Of a stretch of 12,089 bases of DNA, positions 7,168 through 12,089 are shown one piece after another. How positions within the stretch are numbered: the first letter of the stretch is position 1; the number at the start of each line of letters is the position of its first letter. Origin of the DNA: an uncultured Bacteroidota bacterium (lineage in GTDB: Bacteria > Bacteroidota > Bacteroidia > Flavobacteriales > Flavobacteriaceae). The stretch is taken from NCBI GenBank assembly GCA_903888655.1, contig CAISUR010000520.1, positions 1-12,089 of the forward strand. Reading direction: 5' to 3'. The translations under genes and the position numbers were made by a program. The notes beneath the pieces were generated by a model. It was not told where the DNA came from. It made no database searches and was given only the letters and a program-made list of their open reading frames with translations.

Positions 7168-7706
7168 TTTATAGAAGGCATTTTTGTACTACCTGTATTA
7201 TTTTCTATTTTCTGTTTTAATATTAATTTGGCTCTTGATAGGTTGGATTTTGATGTTCCTACACTAATACCAAGAGCATCGGCAATTTCTTGGTGGGTAT
7301 AATTTTCGAAGACAGTTAAGTTAAAGACCAATCGATATCTGTCGGGTAATTCTTGTATGATTTTCATTAAAAATTCCACTGAAATTCCATCTTCTAATTC
7401 AACCTCAACCTCCTCAAAATCTTGATCATCAATAGAATTTAATAATCGCTTCTTTCTATATTGCTGAAGAATGTAATTTATTACTACTCTTTTCAACCAG
7501 CCTTCAAATGCCCCTTTAAATTCGTATTGTTGAATTTTTTCAAAAATCAATAAAAAGGATTCTTGTAAATTATCTTGAGCTTCTGCATAATTGCGCGAAT
7601 ATTTTAAGCATAACGAGAACATTTTTGGAGCAAATTGTCTGTATAATTGTTCTTGTGCCTTTCTATCGTTTTTTTTACAATCATGTATGAGTTGCTCTAA
7701 AATCAA
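7164..7706 (-). CDS. ECF-family RNA polymerase sigma factor
   Basis: The product has 180 residues, a normal ECF length. Region 2 spans about 21-87: LYRQFAPKMFSLCLKYSRNY, QDNLQESFLLIFEKI (core binding and -10 recognition) and GAFEGWLKRVVIN. Region 4 spans about 112-166: the ELPDRYRLVFNL stretch, then the helix-turn-helix THQEIADALGISVGTSKSNLSRAK. The linker between them is acidic (DDQDFEEVEVELEDG). The start is TTG at 7706. An in-frame TAG lies at 7730-7728 with no ATG between, and the next internal ATG (M29) would remove part of region 2, so TTG is the only sensible common start codon. The gene follows the lipoprotein gene by 10 bp and overlaps the anti-sigma gene by 4 bp. It should direct transcription for an envelope or surface response once released from the anti-sigma protein. 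Target promoters cannot be read here. Confidence 0.92.
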   Translation of the reverse strand: MILEQLIHDCKKNDRKAQEQLYRQFAPKMFSLCLKYSRNYAEAQDNLQESFLLIFEKIQQYEFKGAFEGWLKRVVINYILQQYRKKRLLNSIDDQDFEEVEVELEDGISVEFLMKIIQELPDRYRLVFNLTVFENYTHQEIADALGISVGTSKSNLSRAKLILKQKIENNTGSTKMPSIK

Positions 7707-7716
7707 TTCTGTTTTA

Positions 7717-8127
7717 TTAGTGATTAACTACAGCGTCATATTCTAAATATTGATCAACTCCTTGTGTGTTTGCTCCTGTCCAAAATTTAAAATGATACGT
7801 TCCTAAAGCCGCAGGTTTAAATTTTAAAGGAATTGTATACGTTGTTTGGCTAGGAGGACAACTTGTGCCCCCATTTTCTTTTAAAGCAATAATCGCAACT
7901 GTTCTAGTTAAGCCATCTCTTACATAATAAAAATCATAAAAACTGTGGCAGACTGTTGGACGAACGTAACTAAGTGGAATTTCAGTAATACTGTCTTTCG
8001 CAAATTTAGTAGCCATTGCTACTTGACTTACAGGTAACGTTTCAAGAGTATTTGTAGGACCATCATCATGTGGACTGCACGAAAATGTTAAAAAACTCAA
8101 AGCTAAAATTAAAAAAATTGGTTTCAT
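7717..8127 (-). CDS. Small lipoprotein, first gene of the sigma/anti-sigma operon
   Basis: The product has 136 residues. MKPIFLILALSFLTFSC is a lipoprotein signal peptide with C17 as the acylated residue; the -3 position is Thr, which is non-canonical but tolerable in Bacteroidota. The mature N-terminus CSPHDDGP has two Asp at +4/+5, somewhat like the acidic lipoprotein export signals of Flavobacteriia that send lipoproteins to the cell surface. The rest looks all-beta: C60 and C90 could form a disulfide, and the C-terminal half (YTIPLKFKPAALGTYHFKFW, later YLEYDAVVN) has the character of an Ig-like sandwich. I do not recognise the family. It is 10 bp upstream of the sigma gene on the same strand, so it is probably co-transcribed and may be a partner or input of the signalling pair, or simply a regulated envelope protein. 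Confidence 0.75.
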   Translation of the reverse strand: MKPIFLILALSFLTFSCSPHDDGPTNTLETLPVSQVAMATKFAKDSITEIPLSYVRPTVCHSFYDFYYVRDGLTRTVAIIALKENGGTSCPPSQTTYTIPLKFKPAALGTYHFKFWTGANTQGVDQYLEYDAVVNH

Positions 8128-8183
8128 TGTATTATGTTTTATTTATTGGATGACAAAAGCATGAAAAGGTTGCGTTAAAAATA

Positions 8184-8211
8184 TAAAAAAATCACGCTCG
8201 AGGCGTGATTT
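8184..8211 (-). terminator. Rho-independent terminator of recA
   Basis: AAATCACGC (8189-8197) and GCGTGATTT (8203-8211) are 9-bp exact arms around a 5-nt loop. On the minus strand the hairpin is followed by about seven T (the complement of A at 8185-8191, part of them shared with the stem). It begins 5 bp after the recA stop codon and separates recA from the lipoprotein/sigma operon, which therefore needs its own promoter within the roughly 55 bp upstream of 8127. Confidence 0.9.
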
Positions 8212-8216
8212 AATTT

Positions 8217-9221
8217 TTAAGCGTTATTTTCTTTGATTAATGCTTTAATTTTAAGTTCTAATTCGTCTGCTAATTCGGGGTTATCTTTAATTAATGCTTT
8301 CACAGCATCTCTACCTTGACCCAATTTAGTTTCTCCGTAACTGAACCATGAACCTGCTTTTTTGATTACTTCAAATTCAACTGCTAAGTCTAAAATTTCT
8401 CCTGTTTTAGAAACTCCTTCGCCATACATAATGTCGAATTCGGCAGTTTTAAATGGAGGTGCTACTTTATTTTTAACAACCTTCACTTTGGTTCTGTTTC
8501 CTATTACATTTTCACCATCTTTAATTTGAGAAGAACGACGAATGTCTAAACGAACCGACGCATAGAATTTCAATGCATTTCCTCCAGTTGTCGTTTCAGG
8601 ATTTCCAAACATCACTCCAATTTTCTCTCTCAACTGATTGATGAAGAAAACAGTACAATGCGTTTTACTTATTGTTCCCGTTAACTTTCTTAAAGCTTGC
8701 GACATTAAACGAGCGTGTAATCCCATTTTAGAATCACCCATTTCTCCTTCAATTTCGCTTTTTGGAGTTAAAGCAGCAACCGAGTCAATTACCACAATAT
8801 CAATGGCTCCAGAACGGATTAAATTTTCGGCAATCTCTAAGGCTTGTTCTCCATTATCGGGTTGTGAAATGATCAGATTTTCAATATCTACCCCTAATTT
8901 TTCGGCATAATTTCTATCGAAAGCGTGTTCTGCATCAATAAATGCAGCAATCCCGCCTGCTTTTTGAGCTTCGGCAATGGCATGAAGTGTTAAGGTAGTT
9001 TTACCAGAAGATTCTGGACCGTAAATTTCTATTATTCTCCCTTTTGGATATCCATTTACTCCCAAAGCTAAATCTAAACCTAACGATCCCGATGAAATAG
9101 TTTCTACTTCTTCAACGGCTTTATCGCCCATTTTCATTACGGTTCCTTTACCGTAGGTTTTGTCTAATTTGTCAAGCGTAAGTTGTAACGCTTTTAATTT
9201 GGCATCTTTTTCTGAACTCAT
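8217..9221 (-). CDS. recA: RecA recombinase
   Basis: The product has 334 residues and is a full-length RecA with a slightly short C-terminal tail (E. coli has 353). RecA forms ATP-dependent filaments on single-stranded DNA for homologous pairing and repair, and stimulates self-cleavage of SOS repressors where these exist. Visible features are the N-terminal polymerisation helix with KTYGKGTVMKMGD (21-33), Walker A GPESSGKT (68-75), IDAEHA with the catalytic Glu E98 (E. coli E96), Walker B DIVVIDSVAAL (141-151, D147 after the strand), the INQLREKIGVMFGNPETTTGG loop region (194-214, L2) with Q196, and the C-terminal KAGSWFSYGETKLGQGR domain (288-304). All key residues are present. The ATG at 9221 fits the family start. 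No LexA-type box is recognisable upstream. It is monocistronic, with a terminator directly after the stop, and divergent from the acyltransferase gene. Confidence 0.98.
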   Translation of the reverse strand: MSSEKDAKLKALQLTLDKLDKTYGKGTVMKMGDKAVEEVETISSGSLGLDLALGVNGYPKGRIIEIYGPESSGKTTLTLHAIAEAQKAGGIAAFIDAEHAFDRNYAEKLGVDIENLIISQPDNGEQALEIAENLIRSGAIDIVVIDSVAALTPKSEIEGEMGDSKMGLHARLMSQALRKLTGTISKTHCTVFFINQLREKIGVMFGNPETTTGGNALKFYASVRLDIRRSSQIKDGENVIGNRTKVKVVKNKVAPPFKTAEFDIMYGEGVSKTGEILDLAVEFEVIKKAGSWFSYGETKLGQGRDAVKALIKDNPELADELELKIKALIKENNA

Positions 9222-9312
9222 ATTTTCTAAATTTTTGGCTTTTAAGTGGTAAAAATAATTAAAATTTTAATGTAAAAGCAGATTATCAAAATGAGTTTTA
9301 AACAATCCCATC

Positions 9313-9341
9313 CAAAATATATTTCTTACCTTAGCCAGCAA
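9313..9341 (-). promoter_or_regulatory. Candidate recA promoter in the divergent spacer
   Basis: On the minus strand TTG (9341-9339) is followed after 17 bp by TATATTTTG (9321-9313). This is close to the Bacteroidota TTG / TAnnTTTG pattern with one extra T. It would give recA a 5' leader of roughly 85-90 nt. On the plus strand the same spot reads TATATTTC (9318-9325), one mismatch from the -7 consensus and 29 bp before the acyltransferase ATG. The two divergent promoters may overlap. Both matches are imperfect. Confidence 0.3.
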
Positions 9342-9354
9342 TTTTTAAACAGTT

Positions 9355-10089
9355 ATGGAAAAGCTGATATCCTATCCAATTTCTATCATTTATTACCTAT
9401 GTTTCGGATTGTGTTTGGTGATTTTTCATCCCATTCAGTGGATATGTTTTAATGTATTTGGATATCAAGCTCATAAAAAGAGTGTTGATTATTTGAATTT
9501 CTTTTTGATACGATGTACTAATCTTCTTGGAACAACTTATACGTTTAAAAATAGAGATTTAATTCCCGAAAATGTACCCGTGATTTTTGTGGCTAACCAT
9601 CAAAGTTTATATGATATTGTTGGGATAATTTGGTATTTGAGAAAACATCACGCCAAGTTTGTGAGTAAAAAGGAATTAGGAAAAGGGATTCCGAGTGTGT
9701 CTTACAACTTACGTCACGGAGGTTCTATTTTGATCGATAGAAAAGATCCAAAGCAAGCCATTCCACTAATAAAAGGATTGTCAGAATACATTGAAAAGCA
9801 TCATCGTTCTGCTGTAATTTTTCCGGAAGGAACAAGGAGTAAAGATGGAAAACCAAAAGAATTCGCACAAAGTGGATTGAAAATTTTGTGTAAATATGCA
9901 CCCTCTGCTTATGTTGTTCCGATTTCAATAAATAATTCATGGAAAATGGTTAAATTTGGCGCTTTTCCGATGGGCTTGGGAAACAAATTAGAATTTACAA
10001 TACACGAACCAATGGCTGTGAAAGATTTTTCATTTGAAGAACTGATGGAAAAAACAGAAAATGCCATTGTTCAAACATTAAAATATTAA
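9355..10089 (+). CDS. plsC: 1-acyl-sn-glycerol-3-phosphate acyltransferase (PlsC family)
   Basis: The product has 244 residues, the usual PlsC length. The enzyme acylates lysophosphatidic acid at sn-2 to give phosphatidic acid, the precursor of membrane phospholipids, at the inner membrane. A hydrophobic N-terminal segment (about 6-38) anchors it. Motif I NHQSLYD (81-87) holds the catalytic H82 and D87 (HX4D). GGSILIDRK (122-130) is motif II, FPEGTRS (156-162) is motif III that binds the phosphate, and VVPISINNSW (187-196) is motif IV. ATG at 9355 gives the family-typical N-terminus. The stop is 2 bp before the acyl-ACP desaturase start, so the two form an operon that joins fatty-acid desaturation to phospholipid assembly. 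A role on other lyso-lipids, such as ornithine-lipid synthesis, cannot be excluded from motifs alone. Confidence 0.93.
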   Translation: MEKLISYPISIIYYLCFGLCLVIFHPIQWICFNVFGYQAHKKSVDYLNFFLIRCTNLLGTTYTFKNRDLIPENVPVIFVANHQSLYDIVGIIWYLRKHHAKFVSKKELGKGIPSVSYNLRHGGSILIDRKDPKQAIPLIKGLSEYIEKHHRSAVIFPEGTRSKDGKPKEFAQSGLKILCKYAPSAYVVPISINNSWKMVKFGAFPMGLGNKLEFTIHEPMAVKDFSFEELMEKTENAIVQTLKY

Positions 10090-10091
10090 AT

Positions 10092-11081
10092 ATGTCTATA
10101 AAAAACATGCGTCTAGAAGTAATGCAATTTCTAGAAAACAAGGTTGACGGATTCGTTGATCAATTTTTAATTCCAGTTGAAAAAATATGGCAACCCTCTG
10201 ATTTTTTACCAGATTCACAAAGCGAAACTTTCTTTGAAGAAGTGAAAGAATTACAAGAAATTGCCAAAGATTTACCTTATGATTTTTGGGTAGCCATGGT
10301 TGGTGACACCATTACCGAAGAAGCACTTCCAACATACGAATCTTGGTTAATGGAAGTTGAAGGTGTTGATAATGAAGGAAACAATGGCTGGTCAAAATGG
10401 GTGCGTCAATGGTCTGGTGAAGAAAATCGTCATGGAGATTTGTTGAATAAATATCTATACCTTTCTGGAAGAGTAAATATGCGTGAAGTTGAAATTACAA
10501 CACAACATTTAATAACCGATGGTTTTGATATTGGTACTGGAAAAGACCCCTATAAAAACTTTGTTTATACCAGTTTTCAGGAGCTTGCAACCTATGTTTC
10601 CCATAATAGAGTATCACAAATTGCGAAACAATATGGTGACACAAAACTATCAAAAGCTTGCAAAATGATTGCTGGAGACGAAATGCGTCATCATCATGCG
10701 TATTCTGAATTCATAAATCAAATTTTCAAAGTAGACCCATCCGAAATGATGTTAGCATTTCAATATATGATGAAACAAAAAATCACAATGCCAGCTCATT
10801 TCTTGAGAGAATCGGGTCAATCCATAAGTACCGCATTTAATCAATTTTCTGATTCTGCCCAAAAATTGGGGGTTTATACTGCTAATGATTATGTAGAAAT
10901 TATGCAAAAGTTATTAGATAAATGGAGTATTGACAAAATAGCTGGTTTAACTGACGAAGCTGAAAAAGCACGAGACTATCTGATGAGATTGCCTGCAAGA
11001 ATGGCTAAAATTTCAGAACGATTAGTGTTGCCAGAAGAAGATTATATTTTCAAATGGGTACAACCCGCTTTAGTTCGATAA
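10092..11081 (+). CDS. Soluble acyl-ACP desaturase (fatty acid desaturase type 2, di-iron)
   Basis: The product has 329 residues, matching stearoyl-ACP-desaturase-type enzymes. These ferritin-like soluble enzymes use a di-iron centre, O2 and reduced ferredoxin to place a cis double bond in an acyl chain carried by ACP. All ligand motifs are present: ITEEALPTY (74-82; E76/E77), EENRHG (110-115; E111 and H114), SFQELATYVSH (161-171; E164) and DEMRHHHAY (196-204; E197 and H200). The last motif has HHH where plant enzymes usually have HE. There are no membrane segments or signal peptide, so it is cytoplasmic. It starts 2 bp behind plsC and is followed by a terminator, so it is the second gene of a two-gene unit. 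The likely result is unsaturated acyl chains made aerobically for phospholipids, for example for cold adaptation. The double-bond position cannot be predicted. Confidence 0.93.
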   Translation: MSIKNMRLEVMQFLENKVDGFVDQFLIPVEKIWQPSDFLPDSQSETFFEEVKELQEIAKDLPYDFWVAMVGDTITEEALPTYESWLMEVEGVDNEGNNGWSKWVRQWSGEENRHGDLLNKYLYLSGRVNMREVEITTQHLITDGFDIGTGKDPYKNFVYTSFQELATYVSHNRVSQIAKQYGDTKLSKACKMIAGDEMRHHHAYSEFINQIFKVDPSEMMLAFQYMMKQKITMPAHFLRESGQSISTAFNQFSDSAQKLGVYTANDYVEIMQKLLDKWSIDKIAGLTDEAEKARDYLMRLPARMAKISERLVLPEEDYIFKWVQPALVR

Positions 11082-11103
11082 AACAATTTTAAATTACAAT
11101 AGT

Positions 11104-11147
11104 AAAATTCCAAATCCCAATAGTTATTTTGAGTTTGGAATTTTTTT
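11104..11147 (+). terminator. Terminator of the plsC/desaturase operon
   Basis: AAAATTCCAAA (11104-11114) and TTTGGAATTTT (11134-11144) are exact 11-bp arms with a 19-nt loop, and T continues to 11147. It begins 22 nt after the desaturase stop. The right arm covers a TTG (11129) that would otherwise extend the next gene, which argues that the next gene starts at the ATG at 11159 instead. Confidence 0.8.
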
Positions 11148-11158
11148 ATAAAAGTACC

Positions 11159-11803
11159 ATGAAATTAATAGACGATACCATTCTTTTTGTAAAACAAAAA
11201 CTCGAAAATGCTGAATCAGGTCACGACTGGTTTCATATCGAACGCGTTTATAAAAATGCGTTGTTAATTGCAGAAGGTGAAGATTGTGATATTACGGTTG
11301 TAAAATTAGGAGCTCTGCTTCATGACATTGCAGATAGTAAATTTAATGATGGTGATGAAACTGTTGGTCCTAAAGTAGCTAGAGAATTTTTAGAATCTCA
11401 AAATACTTCTGAAGAAATAATAACTCACGTCGTAAATATTATTGAAAATATCTCGTTTAAAGGCGGAAATTTTGAAAAGAAATTTACCTCCAAAGAGTTA
11501 GAAATTGTTCAAGATGCCGATAGATTGGATGCGATTGGAGCGATTGGAATTGCAAGAACTTTTAATTATGGTGGGTTTAAAAATAGATCTATTTATAATC
11601 CAAATATCGCACCACAACCCAACATGACAAAAGAAGAATATAAAAATAGTGAGGCACCAACCTTAAACCATTTTTATGAAAAATTGCTGTTATTGAAGGA
11701 TAAAATGAATACCAAAACTGGAAGAAAAATTGCAGAAGAACGTCATAAATTTATGGAGCTCTTCTTATCGCAATTTTATGCAGAATGGGAAGGGGAACGT
11801 TAA
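11159..11803 (+). CDS. HD-domain phosphohydrolase, YpgQ/YedJ type
   Basis: From the ATG at 11159 the product has 214 residues. A longer frame from TTG at 11129 would be coded by the upstream terminator and is rejected. The metal-dependent HD motifs are intact: H26 in GHDWFHIERV (21-30), H55-D56 in LLHDIAD (53-59), and D119/D121/D124 in VQDADRLDAIGAIGIARTF (117-135). This last motif with the following NYGG is characteristic of the YpgQ/YedJ subgroup. B. subtilis YpgQ is reported to hydrolyse nucleoside triphosphates to the monophosphate and pyrophosphate, so a nucleotide or phosphate-ester substrate is likely, but the exact one is not readable. There is no signal peptide, so the protein is cytoplasmic. 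It stands alone after a terminator and meets a convergent gene 14 bp beyond its stop. Confidence 0.88.
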   Translation: MKLIDDTILFVKQKLENAESGHDWFHIERVYKNALLIAEGEDCDITVVKLGALLHDIADSKFNDGDETVGPKVAREFLESQNTSEEIITHVVNIIENISFKGGNFEKKFTSKELEIVQDADRLDAIGAIGIARTFNYGGFKNRSIYNPNIAPQPNMTKEEYKNSEAPTLNHFYEKLLLLKDKMNTKTGRKIAEERHKFMELFLSQFYAEWEGER

Positions 11804-11817
11804 TTTAATAACCGTTC
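11795..11817 (+). terminator. Possible weak terminator in the convergent gap
   Basis: GAACG plus TTA (11795-11802) can pair with TAA (11809-11811) and CGTTC (11813-11817), with C11812 bulged. An AT-rich stretch with runs of T follows inside the opposing gene. The hairpin spans the stop codon of the HD gene and lies between two convergent genes. The stem is short, so this is tentative. Confidence 0.25.
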
Positions 11818-12089
11818 TTAATTTTTATTTTGTTCTAAATATTCAATAATCACTGGTGACGCATGAGTAAAACTCGGAAATTGTTCTACCATACTTACTG
11901 ACCGTTTCTTATTCAATTTATACGTCAAATCGAATTCTGTTGTGAATAAAATTGCCGATAGAAACGGATTATTTATAAACTCTAATAATCTATTGAACGC
12001 ATTGTCAATAGTATGAATTTCAATAATTTCTTCCTTTTGAAATTTAAATTTTAATTCCAATTGCAAGCATTTTTCTTCCAATATTGGAC
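11818..12089 (-). CDS. Unidentified protein, C-terminal part (5' end outside window)
   Basis: The frame is open to the window edge, so at least 90 C-terminal residues are visible and the start lies beyond position 12089. The TTG at 12081 is in frame but need not be the start. The sequence is soluble-looking, mixed charged and hydrophobic, without a signal or membrane segment in the visible part. It includes LELKFKFQKEEIIEIHTIDN, LLEFINNPFLSAILFTTEFD and a SPVIIEYLEQNKN end. I do not recognise the family. It is convergent with the HD phosphohydrolase, and the stop codons are 14 bp apart. Confidence 0.6.
   Translation of the reverse strand, partial: PILEEKCLQLELKFKFQKEEIIEIHTIDNAFNRLLEFINNPFLSAILFTTEFDLTYKLNKKRSVSMVEQFPSFTHASPVIIEYLEQNKN

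Noticed and set aside
8154..8161. TGCTTTTG on the minus strand as a -7 box for the lipoprotein/sigma operon
   Set aside because: It has one mismatch to TAnnTTTG at a key base and no TTG at the right distance upstream; a promoter must exist nearby but I cannot place it.
8638..8910. Plus-strand open frame opposite recA
   Set aside because: It lies fully within the strongly conserved recA coding sequence and has no recognisable features.
9258..9271. 14-bp palindrome ATTAAAATTTTAAT between recA and the acyltransferase gene, as a possible SOS operator
   Set aside because: It is made only of A and T in an AT-rich spacer and does not resemble a known repressor site; chance is a sufficient explanation.

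Overview
The window looks like chromosomal DNA of a Flavobacterium-like member of the Bacteroidota. The evidence is low GC content, two secreted proteins with type IX secretion (T9SS) type A C-terminal sorting domains, the tail of a TonB-dependent receptor, no purine-rich Shine-Dalgarno sequences ahead of the genes, and a Bacteroidota-type -7 element (TAnnTTTG). There are no RNA genes, CRISPR arrays, insertion sequences or phage genes.

Left part (1-5595, + strand): the 3' end of a TonB-dependent receptor is followed after 11 bp by a small secreted DOMON-domain protein. After an intergenic region with a near-perfect palindrome and a candidate promoter comes a 1248-residue T9SS cargo protein. 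It has an N-terminal parallel-beta-helix-like region, then repeated Ig-like modules and the sorting domain. Directly behind it lies a decayed tandem duplicate of its own 3' end, including the terminator. A bidirectional-looking terminator then separates this block from the convergent minus-strand genes.

Middle part (5596-9221, - strand): a three-gene operon runs lipoprotein, ECF sigma factor, anti-sigma-like protein. The last protein has a cytoplasmic N-terminus, one inner-membrane helix, a long low-complexity linker and a C-terminal outer-membrane beta-barrel. This is the layout of a dual-membrane-spanning anti-sigma factor. Upstream of this operon, with its own terminator, is recA.

Right part (9355-12089): divergent from recA is a two-gene lipid operon, a 1-acyl-glycerol-3-phosphate acyltransferase (plsC type) and a soluble di-iron acyl-ACP desaturase 2 bp apart, closed by a strong terminator. 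An HD-domain phosphohydrolase of the YpgQ/YedJ type follows. A gene cut by the window edge converges on it.

The most interesting items are the predicted trans-envelope anti-sigma system with a possibly surface-exposed lipoprotein, the tandem duplicate of a sorting domain plus terminator, and the DOMON protein with plausible heme ligands next to a TonB-dependent receptor.
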